Assembly: GCA_013214425.1 (NCBI GenBank)
Contig: JABSPN010000015.1
Span: 1,877 to 12,107, forward strand
Length of the DNA: 10,231 bases
Reading direction: 5' to 3'
Origin: Flavobacteriaceae bacterium
GTDB lineage: Bacteria > Bacteroidota > Bacteroidia > Flavobacteriales > Flavobacteriaceae
Part shown: positions 1 to 6,530 of the stretch, piece after piece
Position numbering within the stretch: the first letter of the stretch is position 1
Layout of the letters: each line of letters begins with the position of its first letter
Position numbers and translations under genes: made by a program
The notes under the pieces: model-generated
What the model saw: only the letters and a program-made list of their open reading frames with translations
Told to the model about the DNA's origin: nothing
Database searches by the model: none

Positions 1-408
1 GGACAATTAGTAATTTCAGGAGAAATAGACGCTATTAATACCGCTTGTGAGGCTTTAAAAGAAGCTGGAGCAAGAAGAGCTTTAGTATTACCAGTGGGCG
101 GTGCTTTTCACTCTCCATTAATGGAGCCTGCAAGAGAAGAATTAGCTGCTGCTATCGAAAACACACATTTCAACAAACCTAATTGCCCAATATACCAGAA
201 TGTAACAGCTAGTGCTGTTTCTGATGAAAACGAAATCAAGAAAAACTTAATGGCGCAATTAACCACTCCGGTAAAATGGACGCAATCTGTTCAACAAATG
301 ATTGCCGATGGTGCTTCTTCATTTACTGAAGTTGGACCCGGTAAAGTATTACAAGGATTGGTAAAGAAAATTGATCGTTCTGCCGAAACTTTCGGAGCGA
401 GTTTATAA
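1..408 (+). CDS. fabD: Malonyl-CoA:ACP transacylase, C-terminal part (5' end outside window)
   Basis: FabD moves malonate from malonyl-CoA to acyl carrier protein, giving the extender unit for type II fatty acid synthesis in the cytoplasm. Frame 1 is open from the first base to a TAA at 406-408, so about 135 codons are present; full-length FabD is near 290-300 residues, so the half with the nucleophilic serine lies outside the window. Visible family marks are the GQLVISGE segment at the left edge, the FHSPLM motif holding the catalytic histidine (codon 109-111), the TPVKW segment, and the C-terminal GPGKVLQGLVKKI. The GTG at 94 is an internal valine, not a start, because the family sequence continues upstream of it. 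The gene is followed by a strong hairpin and faces a minus-strand lipoprotein gene. Identification is firm. Confidence 0.95.
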   Translation, partial: GQLVISGEIDAINTACEALKEAGARRALVLPVGGAFHSPLMEPAREELAAAIENTHFNKPNCPIYQNVTASAVSDENEIKKNLMAQLTTPVKWTQSVQQMIADGASSFTEVGPGKVLQGLVKKIDRSAETFGASL

Positions 409-444
409 TATATGCAACGAGCAAGATACTCGTATAGGTACAAG

Positions 445-471
445 TAAGCGCGAGCATGATGCTCGCGCTTA
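445..471. terminator. Bidirectional intrinsic terminator between convergent genes
   Basis: An 11-bp perfect GC-rich stem (TAAGCGCGAGC paired with GCTCGCGCTTA) encloses the 5-base loop ATGAT. It begins 36 bases after the fabD stop and ends 8 bases before the stop-codon end of the minus-strand lipoprotein gene. A T-rich tail (TTATTTTATT) follows on the plus strand, whereas the minus-strand tail is less T-rich. It therefore probably ends fabD transcription best, and may also serve the opposing operon. Confidence 0.85.
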
Positions 472-479
472 TTATTTTA

Positions 480-974
480 TTAAATCTTTAGAATTTCTAT
501 TCCTACAGCCAATACATTCGTTAAAAACATATTATCAAAATTATTACTGACGGTAAACGTATAATTTCCTTGCTCTTGAAAATCGTAGGATTCTAAAAAG
601 GTGTATTTCACATCACAAATATCTCCCAAACAATCACCAATATCTTCTTTTTGATCATTCAGTATTTGCAAGTTGAATTCCTTTTTAATGAGTTCTCCTG
701 AAGGAGTTTCTATTGTAATTTCCATCGGGACTTCCTTAAACTGGAATCCGTAGATATGTCCGAAATTCAAATTGACATCATAAAGTTCATTGATGTTGAC
801 AATTTTAGCAGTAAAGACTTGAGGATCGTTTCGCATCCACCTGTTTAACGGCAATTCTTTATTGGTTTCTCTGTAAATTTGATTTGGATTACAAGCAACA
901 AAAAAAAGTACTAAGAAAAGTAGGTTAAGATTTTTGGGGATTTGAGAATTGAAGAAGTCATTATTAAAACGCAT
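480..974 (-). CDS. Small outer-membrane lipoprotein, GldH-like (164 aa)
   Basis: This is a predicted lipoprotein. A hydrophobic stretch at residues 16-27 ends in the lipobox FVAC, which makes Cys28 the lipidated residue. The 15 residues before the hydrophobic stretch are longer and less basic than usual. The mature part looks like an all-beta domain and follows the layout I know from gliding-motility lipoprotein GldH: an early Trp (W46), a YDVNLNF strand (65-71), an ETPSGE turn (89-94), a GNYTF strand (136-140), and a closing VGIEI (157-161). GldH is needed for gliding and type IX secretion in Flavobacterium and has about the same length (roughly 160 aa). The resemblance comes from remembered pattern, not alignment, and the neighbours are not the usual gldH neighbours, so it could be a paralogue or an unrelated lipoprotein. 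Two cysteines (C115, C120) could form a disulfide. It is last in the minus-strand run, 106 bases after galE. Confidence 0.6.
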   Translation of the reverse strand: MRFNNDFFNSQIPKNLNLLFLVLFFVACNPNQIYRETNKELPLNRWMRNDPQVFTAKIVNINELYDVNLNFGHIYGFQFKEVPMEITIETPSGELIKKEFNLQILNDQKEDIGDCLGDICDVKYTFLESYDFQEQGNYTFTVSNNFDNMFLTNVLAVGIEILKI

Positions 975-1080
975 AGTTGTTTTAGTATTATTGTTTGTGA
1001 ATTTTCCCGTCTTTCATAGCAAAAGTGACATTTGTATGAAGGTTGATTTTCAAAAACAAAAGATACGAAAATATTCTACT

Positions 1081-2103
1081 TTAAGATCGATTGATTTTTT
1101 GTTCCCAATTCCAAGCAGACAAGGTTGCTTCATCTAAAGTTTTTTCAGCTTTCCAACCTAAAATTTCATTTGCTTTTTTTGTATCGGCAAAGATTGCAGT
1201 TACATCTCCTTCTCTTCGCTCTCCTATTTTACAATTGAGTTTTACTCCTGAAACACGTTCAAAAGACTGAATGACTTCCAAAACAGAGCTTCCTTTTCCA
1301 GTCCCCAGATTAAAGAATTCGTAAGACGATGTATTTTGATTGTTTATCAATCTATTCAAGGCAATAACATGTGCCTTTGCTAAATCGACCACATGAATAT
1401 AGTCTCTAACACAAGTGCCATCTGGAGTATCGTATGTGTCCCCAAATACGGTTAATTGTTCTCGTTTACCAATAGCGGTTTGGGTGATAAAAGGTAATAA
1501 ATTTTGTGGAACTCCTAAAGGCAATTCTCCTATCGCTGCACTTTCATGAGCTCCAATCGGATTGAAATAACGCAATGAAATTGCCTTTAATACTGAAGAT
1601 ATTTTGCAGGTATCCTGAATAATCTCTTCCCCTATTTGTTTGGTATTCCCATAAGGAGACATCGCGACTTTTATTGGAGCTTGTTCAGTGATAGGTAATT
1701 GATCTGCTTCACCATATACAGTACAAGAACTACTAAAAATAAAATTAGAGATTTGATGTTTTTCTACCTCCTGAAGTAAATAAACCAAGGCTGTGATATT
1801 ATTTTCATAATACAGTAAAGGTCGCTGTACACTTTCTCCAACAGCTTTACTCGCAGCAAAATGAATAATTCCCTCTATACCTGAATATCGATTAAAAAAA
1901 TCTGAAACAGCAGTTTTATCTTTTAAATCCAACTTTACAAAAGTTGGTACTAACCCTGTAATAGTGGTAATTCCATCCACAACCTGCTGATTTGAATTAG
2001 ACAGATCATCAATAATGATTACTTCATACCCCTCCAGTTGTAACTCAACTGCAGTATGAGAACCTATATACCCTAAACCTCCTGTAACGAGAATTTTCTT
2101 CAT
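1081..2103 (-). CDS. galE: UDP-glucose 4-epimerase
   Basis: GalE interconverts UDP-glucose and UDP-galactose in the cytoplasm with bound NAD, for galactose use and for supplying galactosyl units to envelope polysaccharides. The 340-residue protein matches the usual length (E. coli GalE has 338). It begins with the NAD-binding Rossmann loop TGGLGYIGS (residues 7-15). It has HFAA (81-84), the SSSCTVYG strand (124-131) with the active-site Ser/Thr region, the catalytic YxxxK pair (Y151, K155), RYFNPIGAH (178-186), and RDYIHVVD (233-240), all characteristic of the extended short-chain dehydrogenase family. The ATG start lies 6 bases after the stop of the TlpA-like gene, so the two are almost certainly co-transcribed. 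With a sugar aminotransferase two genes upstream and Kdo transferase divergent to the run, a role in surface polysaccharide synthesis is likely. A specificity for N-acetylated sugars cannot be excluded from sequence alone. Confidence 0.95.
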   Translation of the reverse strand: MKKILVTGGLGYIGSHTAVELQLEGYEVIIIDDLSNSNQQVVDGITTITGLVPTFVKLDLKDKTAVSDFFNRYSGIEGIIHFAASKAVGESVQRPLLYYENNITALVYLLQEVEKHQISNFIFSSSCTVYGEADQLPITEQAPIKVAMSPYGNTKQIGEEIIQDTCKISSVLKAISLRYFNPIGAHESAAIGELPLGVPQNLLPFITQTAIGKREQLTVFGDTYDTPDGTCVRDYIHVVDLAKAHVIALNRLINNQNTSSYEFFNLGTGKGSSVLEVIQSFERVSGVKLNCKIGERREGDVTAIFADTKKANEILGWKAEKTLDEATLSAWNWEQKINRS

Positions 2104-2109
2104 CTATTA

Positions 2110-3375
2110 TTATTTATTTTCTAACAACACCGAGAGTTGCTCTTCTATCTCTTTTATTTCCGGATTTACCAATATCACTTTTCCCTTATCATCGTAAAAG
2201 AAAATCGCACCTCCTGCATTTGATATTCCATAAGTATTCCAAACATCATATTGCCCATCTAAATCAATCAGATTAAACCACGGAAATTTAAAACGCTCAA
2301 TCATTTTATTCATAGCATTAGTATTATCATCTTCTCTTGCTACACTTAAAACTGTAAAGCCTTTGTCCTTGAATTTTTCGTATACTGGTTTTAATTCGAT
2401 ACTATGTTCAACACATGGTCCACACCACGATGCCCATAAATTAAGAACAGCATATTTTCCCTTTATTTTTTCCGAAGCTTTCACCAAATTCCCTTCAGCA
2501 TCTTCTGCCTCAAAATCTAAGAAATCTCCTCCAGGTTTCATATTAATTAAAGCCTCGATTTCTTTTGATAGCATATTGTTATAAGGATGATTTGGATGTT
2601 TTTCACTGAACTTATTTGAATAGCTATTCAATTTTTCATTACTTAATACATTATTATTATCATACTTTAAATCTGAAAGTAAATGGTAGTATGACAATAT
2701 GGAATAGTTGTTTTCTAAATATTCATATTTAAACTCCGTGTTTTCATCATTTATTTTTTCTAACTCTTGATTGAAACCCTTTGCAACATCACTTAAATCA
2801 CCTCGGCCATTTTCTCTCAAAGACTCTAATTCTTTATACAAAGATCTCTTATCCACTCCTTTCTTCTGTAGTTCTTCAAAAATTTCAGAGGCTCTCACAC
2901 TCCAATATTTATTCTCATTTATAAGGGAATCGTTTATTGCATAATACTTACTCTTTCTAGATTCAAATTTATCTTGAACTTGAGCATTATATTTAGACAT
3001 TTCTTGATTAACAACTCCTCCATCAACATTAGTTTTTGAATGATCTTCAGAATAAATATCAATTCTTACAGTATCTCTTTCTGAAAAAAAGTTAAAAATC
3101 ATTCCACCTCCATTATTATAATCGCCATTGAATATTAAGGTATAAGCTTGTGGCGCTTCTGATTTGAACGAATGCTCAAACTTACCATCAACAATAGGAA
3201 TCTTAGTATAATTGATTCTCATATCGTCAGGGAATTTTATCAAAACTATACTATCGTCAACACGATCATGCACCTCACCTATTAGGACACAGTCGGATTG
3301 TACAATATTTTTTTTCTCTTCTTTACACGCTACAATGAATAATAAGCAAAGAATTATTAGTCCTGTTTTTTTCAT
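2110..3375 (-). CDS. TlpA-like thioredoxin-fold lipoprotein with N-terminal DUF4369-like domain
   Basis: This is a 421-residue predicted lipoprotein. A lysine start and hydrophobic core end in FIVAC, putting the lipidated Cys at 17. Residues about 29-110 form a beta-rich region of the DUF4369 type that often precedes thioredoxin domains in Bacteroidota. Residues about 120-280 are charged and mostly helical. Residues about 282-421 are a TlpA/ResA-like thioredoxin domain with WASWCGPC; the redox pair is C318/C321. Such proteins act as periplasmic thiol-disulfide oxidoreductases; the partner here is unknown. The usual cis-proline motif before the fourth strand is absent: the sequence reads GISNAGGAIFF (383-393). 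The ATG is 25 bases after the aminotransferase stop and the stop is 6 bases before galE, so it sits inside a sugar-metabolism operon to which it has no obvious link. Parts of its middle are about 20-23% GC, below galE, which fits relaxed composition or a later insertion. Confidence 0.85.
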   Translation of the reverse strand: MKKTGLIILCLLFIVACKEEKKNIVQSDCVLIGEVHDRVDDSIVLIKFPDDMRINYTKIPIVDGKFEHSFKSEAPQAYTLIFNGDYNNGGGMIFNFFSERDTVRIDIYSEDHSKTNVDGGVVNQEMSKYNAQVQDKFESRKSKYYAINDSLINENKYWSVRASEIFEELQKKGVDKRSLYKELESLRENGRGDLSDVAKGFNQELEKINDENTEFKYEYLENNYSILSYYHLLSDLKYDNNNVLSNEKLNSYSNKFSEKHPNHPYNNMLSKEIEALINMKPGGDFLDFEAEDAEGNLVKASEKIKGKYAVLNLWASWCGPCVEHSIELKPVYEKFKDKGFTVLSVAREDDNTNAMNKMIERFKFPWFNLIDLDGQYDVWNTYGISNAGGAIFFYDDKGKVILVNPEIKEIEEQLSVLLENK

Positions 3376-3380
3376 AAATA

Positions 3381-3410
3381 TTATTTGTTAGTTATGTTAT
3401 TTATTTGTTA
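3381..3410. repeat. 10-bp direct repeat across the aminotransferase stop codon
   Basis: TTATTTGTTA occurs at 3381-3390 and exactly again at 3401-3410, separated by 10 bases (GTTATGTTAT). The right copy contains the aminotransferase stop codon and the left copy lies in the 25-base gap before the TlpA-like gene. It may be a small tandem duplication that created the spacer, or chance in AT-rich DNA. Confidence 0.5.
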
Positions 3411-4561
3411 ATAAAATCAATCACCGTAGATGTGATAAAAGCTATTTGCTCATCATCTAATTGGGTATGCATTGGCAGTGAGATAACTTCTTTTACCAAT
3501 TGATTTGTTATCACAAAATCTTCTTCATTATAACGACTATCCTGATAGGCTTTTTGATTGTGTAATGGGATTGGATAATACACTCCGCAAGGAATTCCAT
3601 TCTCGTTTAAATGTTGCGCTAAAGCATCTCTATCTGTGTTCTTTACTTTTAAAGTGTATTGATGAAAAACGTGGCAGTCACAATGTTCACATTGCATCTC
3701 ACTAAGACAAACACTACCTATTTTTGGAGTTATGATATTTTCTTGACCTTTAAATGCTTCAGAATATTTTTTTGCAGCCTCTTTTCTGGCTGCATTATAA
3801 TAATCTAACTTAGGCAACTTGGCCCTTAAAATAGCCGCCTGAATAGAATCTAATCTAGAATTCACTCCCACCACATCGTGATGGTATCTTTTGTACATTC
3901 CGTGGTTTACAATCCCTCTAATGGTATGAGCCAAATCGTCATCATTAGTAAAAATTGCTCCTCCATCTCCATAACATCCCAAGTTTTTTGATGGGAAGAA
4001 AGAAGTTGAAGCTACATGACCTATTGTTCCCGCTTTTTTCTTATCGCCATTACTGTAAGTGTAATTGGCACCAATAGCTTGTGCATTATCTTCAATTACA
4101 TATAAATTGTGTTTTGAGGCTATCTCCATAATAGCTTCCATGTTGGCACATTGACCGAATAAATGAACAGGGACTATTGCTTTGGTTCTTGAAGTTATTG
4201 CTTTTTCAATAGCTTTGACATCAATATTGAAATCATCTGGGTCAACATCTACCAAGACAGGTGTCAATCCTAAAAGTGCAATCACTTCTACAGTAGCAGC
4301 AAAGGTAAAATCGGCTGTAATCACCTCATCTCCTGGTTTTAAACCCAATCCCATCATAGCAATTTGCAAAGCGTCTGTACCATTAGCACAAGGGATCACG
4401 TGCTTTAAATCTAAATAAGTTTCTAATTCTGCCTGAAACGATTTCACTTCTGGACCGTTAATATAAGCTGTAGATTCGATTACGTTTAATACTGAAGAAT
4501 TGACTTGCTCTTTAATTCCTTCATACTGACCTTTAAGGTCTACCATCTGAATTTTTCTCAT
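3401..4561 (-). CDS. DegT/DnrJ/EryC1/StrS-family PLP-dependent sugar aminotransferase
   Basis: This is a fold-type I aminotransferase of the family that transfers an amino group, usually from glutamate, to a keto-sugar nucleotide in polysaccharide pathways; WbpE is a well-studied relative. All 386 residues fit the family length. Family marks are ANGTDAL (59-65, PLP phosphate contact), ADFTF (83-87), VHLFGQ (132-137), EDNAQAIGA (157-165, where D158 contacts the PLP ring nitrogen), FFPSKNLG (188-195, K192 is the Schiff-base lysine), GDGGA (198-202), NSRLDSIQAA (234-243) and YYPIPLH (338-344). A Cys/His-rich stretch (C285, C291, C294, C296 with H293, H297, H300) lies just before the conserved FHQYTL segment and could bind metal or form disulfides. 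It is first in the minus-strand run, with a candidate promoter directly upstream. The exact sugar substrate cannot be read from the sequence. Confidence 0.92.
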   Translation of the reverse strand: MRKIQMVDLKGQYEGIKEQVNSSVLNVIESTAYINGPEVKSFQAELETYLDLKHVIPCANGTDALQIAMMGLGLKPGDEVITADFTFAATVEVIALLGLTPVLVDVDPDDFNIDVKAIEKAITSRTKAIVPVHLFGQCANMEAIMEIASKHNLYVIEDNAQAIGANYTYSNGDKKKAGTIGHVASTSFFPSKNLGCYGDGGAIFTNDDDLAHTIRGIVNHGMYKRYHHDVVGVNSRLDSIQAAILRAKLPKLDYYNAARKEAAKKYSEAFKGQENIITPKIGSVCLSEMQCEHCDCHVFHQYTLKVKNTDRDALAQHLNENGIPCGVYYPIPLHNQKAYQDSRYNEEDFVITNQLVKEVISLPMHTQLDDEQIAFITSTVIDFINK

Positions 4562-4584
4562 TTACTGAAGATTCCAATTTTAAA

Positions 4585-4592
4585 CAAAATTA
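4585..4592 (-). promoter_or_regulatory. Candidate Bacteroidota -7 box for the aminotransferase operon
   Basis: Read on the minus strand, 4592-4585 is TAATTTTG, an exact fit to the Bacteroidota sigma-ABfr -7 consensus TAnnTTTG. It lies 23 bases upstream of the ATG at 4561, so the leader would be only about 15-20 bases. I see no clear TTG -33 element at the usual spacing, which lowers confidence. It would drive the aminotransferase, TlpA-like, galE and possibly GldH-like genes. Confidence 0.5.
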
Positions 4593-4614
4593 CAAAAATC
4601 CGTTCGTATTTAGA

Positions 4615-4643
4615 TTGAATTTGGGTTAAGAAATGTATTTTAG
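4615..4643 (+). promoter_or_regulatory. Candidate Bacteroidota promoter for waaA
   Basis: A TTG at 4615-4617 and TATTTTAG at 4636-4643 (seven of eight positions shared with TAnnTTTG) are separated by 18 bases, which matches the -33/-7 spacing known for Bacteroidota. Transcription would begin around 4650, leaving a leader of about 10 bases before the GTG start. It sits back to back with the minus-strand candidate in the same 97-base divergent region. Confidence 0.4.
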
Positions 4644-4658
4644 CGTAAACTTTATTGG

Positions 4659-5900
4659 GTGTATTTCTTATACAACATACTTACCTATTGTACTGGTTTT
4701 TTTATCAGGATTGTCAGCTTATTTAACACAAAGCTTCAACTATTTGTTAAGGGACGTGTCTCGGTTTTTAAAACTTTAACGCAACTCAACTCTGAAAACA
4801 AAAGAGTTATTTGGGTTCATTGTGCTTCTCTAGGGGAGTTTGAACAAGGTAGACCCATTATTGAACGTCTATACCAAGATTCCAACAATTTTATTGTATT
4901 ATCCTTTTTTTCACCTTCTGGTTATGAGATCAGAAAGAATTATGACAAGGCCCATCACATTACTTATTTACCCCTTGATACTAACAGTAACGCGAAATGT
5001 TTTATCAAAACACTTCAGCCCGATCTCGCCATTTTTGTTAAGTATGAATTCTGGCCTAACTACTTAAGGCAACTCAGAAGAAATAATATTCGAACATTGT
5101 TGGTTTCAGGAATTTTTAGAGAGAAGCACAGTTTCTTTAAAAATTATGGTGGATGGATGCGAAAATCTCTGGATACTTTTGAACATTTTTTTGTTCAGGA
5201 TCAAAAATCAAAAGCATTATTAGGAGGTATTAATAAAACTAATGTGACTATTTCAGGAGACACTCGTTTCGATCGTGTTTATGAAATTCTTCAACAGAAT
5301 AATACTTTAGAGTTTATCGAATCCTTTAAACAGCATTCAGATTGTATTGTCTACGGAAGCACCTGGAAAGAAGATCATGAAGTAATTTCTGATTTTATCA
5401 ACTCTTCGCAAGACATCAAACATATTATTGCACCGCATCATATTGATGAGCATGCTGTGAAAGACATTACTGATCGTATTCCGAATAAACGTATCGCACT
5501 GTTTTCTGAAAAAGACAGCTTGAATCTCGAAGAATATGATGTGTTCATTATCAACACCATTGGTATTCTAACTAAAATCTATTCTTATGCTGATGTCGCT
5601 TATGTTGGTGGCGGATTCAAAACCGGACTTCACAATACTTTAGAACCTGCTACATTTGGTGCACCAATTCTGATTGGACCGCATTACAGCAAATTTAATG
5701 AAGCGATTGAATTGGTAGAGTTAGGTGGAATCATTTCTACCAACAATAAAGAAGAATACTTAAATCATATCAAGGTATTAATTGTCTCTTCTGAACTAAG
5801 AAAAGAAAAAGGTTTAATTTGCTCTGAATTTATCGAGAACAAAAAAGGTGCTACTGAAATTATTTTAGCGTATTTAGGCAAGTTTTTGCCTATACAATAG
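4659..5900 (+). CDS. waaA: 3-deoxy-D-manno-octulosonic acid (Kdo) transferase
   Basis: WaaA (KdtA) adds Kdo from CMP-Kdo to the lipid A precursor at the cytoplasmic face of the inner membrane, the first step of the lipopolysaccharide inner core. The 413-residue protein is near the E. coli length (425). An N-terminal hydrophobic anchor (about 1-22) is followed by HCASLGE with the catalytic glutamate at E60, FSPSGYE (84-90), KYEFWPN (128-134), GDTRFDRV (200-207), GSTW (233-236), APHH (258-261) and the C-terminal CMP-Kdo-binding segment VGGGF..GLHN.LEPA (316-331). The start is GTG: an in-frame TAG at 4641-4643 excludes a longer product, and the MYFLYN beginning fits the family. No Shine-Dalgarno sequence is visible. 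It is divergent from the aminotransferase operon and overlaps the DUF2306 gene tail to tail by 27 bases. Confidence 0.94.
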   Translation: MYFLYNILTYCTGFFIRIVSLFNTKLQLFVKGRVSVFKTLTQLNSENKRVIWVHCASLGEFEQGRPIIERLYQDSNNFIVLSFFSPSGYEIRKNYDKAHHITYLPLDTNSNAKCFIKTLQPDLAIFVKYEFWPNYLRQLRRNNIRTLLVSGIFREKHSFFKNYGGWMRKSLDTFEHFFVQDQKSKALLGGINKTNVTISGDTRFDRVYEILQQNNTLEFIESFKQHSDCIVYGSTWKEDHEVISDFINSSQDIKHIIAPHHIDEHAVKDITDRIPNKRIALFSEKDSLNLEEYDVFIINTIGILTKIYSYADVAYVGGGFKTGLHNTLEPATFGAPILIGPHYSKFNEAIELVELGGIISTNNKEEYLNHIKVLIVSSELRKEKGLICSEFIENKKGATEIILAYLGKFLPIQ

Positions 5901-6530
5901 CGCTTCATATATCAATAAAAAAGGTAACCAACTCGCCCAGGCAATCACAGCATATTTTGTTTCTCCATACCATTCAAAATAGTGAGATGTCACAAAAGAA
6001 AAAATTCGCAGCCATATTGCAGACAACATCAATATATAAGCCCGAATCATAAACTGTTGATGTTGCTGAATTTTCTGCTCACGAATAGATTTAAATCCTT
6101 TAAATGCAAATAGAAATAATAGCACTGACAACACTAAAAACCCAATCACTCCAGCAGTTCCACCAAAGGCATAAAATGACATGATCAAGCCACTTGGTGC
6201 TACTAGACACAAGACCAAATACAAAAATGTTGTTCCGATTACTCGATGCCATTTTCTGTAGTTCTGCTCTAGTCGAAAAAAGGCATTAACAGTTCCAGTA
6301 AACAAGGCTAGAGGACTTGCTAATATGTGTATGTAAAAGGCATATTTATAAATCCCCTGAAAAACTTCTTCTTTATTGATCAGAAAGCCTTGACTGAAAT
6401 TGGGTGTTGTATAGTCTAAAGATTTAATTACTATCAAAAAACCCACAAAAAGAATAGGAAGTATTAAAAGCTTAACCAGCAACCCAAACGTAAGTCTCTT
6501 TTTCTTTGAGTAACTCATCTCCTTTTTCAT
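5874..6530 (-). CDS. DUF2306-family integral membrane protein
   Basis: This is a 218-residue polytopic membrane protein with about six hydrophobic segments, near residues 15-37, 62-83, 99-118, 124-144, 162-182 and 193-213. The pattern fits the DUF2306 family: a histidine in an early membrane segment (H68), the RKWHRVIG loop (92-99), an APSG motif (111-114), the AFGG turn (121-124), HQQFMIRAY (157-165), and an arginine in a late helix (R175). No function is established for the family; conserved His residues beside membrane segments could suggest a cofactor, but that is inference. The assigned ATG at 6530 is followed by another in-frame ATG four codons later (6518). Either start places the beginning inside the upstream lipoprotein gene, an overlap of 59 or 47 bases, so translation is probably coupled. 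AAAAGGAG lies immediately before the second ATG, too close for a normal ribosome site. Confidence 0.82.
   Translation of the reverse strand: MKKEMSYSKKKRLTFGLLVKLLILPILFVGFLIVIKSLDYTTPNFSQGFLINKEEVFQGIYKYAFYIHILASPLALFTGTVNAFFRLEQNYRKWHRVIGTTFLYLVLCLVAPSGLIMSFYAFGGTAGVIGFLVLSVLLFLFAFKGFKSIREQKIQQHQQFMIRAYILMLSAIWLRIFSFVTSHYFEWYGETKYAVIAWASWLPFLLIYEALLYRQKLA
5875..5892. terminator. Hairpin across the overlapping 3' ends of waaA and the DUF2306 gene
   Basis: TAGGCAA (5875-5881) and TTGCCTA (5886-5892) pair perfectly around the loop GTTT. The stem lies within the last codons of waaA and reaches the stop codon of the opposing gene. Neither side has a long T tract, so it may be only a weak bidirectional terminator or an RNA 3'-end stabiliser. 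Confidence 0.4.

Noticed and set aside
417..433. A 5-bp stem ACGAG/CTCGT between fabD and the main terminator.
   Set aside because: It is short and weak, with no T tract; the neighbouring 11-bp stem explains termination.
412..447. An 11-codon frame (MQRARYSYRYK) just after the fabD stop.
   Set aside because: It is too short to assess, runs into the terminator stem, and has no supporting initiation signal.
1057..1065. TATCTTTTG on the minus strand as a promoter for the GldH-like gene.
   Set aside because: It has one base too many relative to TAnnTTTG and no TTG at the right distance; the gene may simply be read through from galE.
4182..4418. Open frame of 78 codons on the plus strand opposite the aminotransferase.
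   Set aside because: It lies wholly antisense to a well-supported enzyme gene and shows no family features; the same applies to the other short frames opposite real genes.
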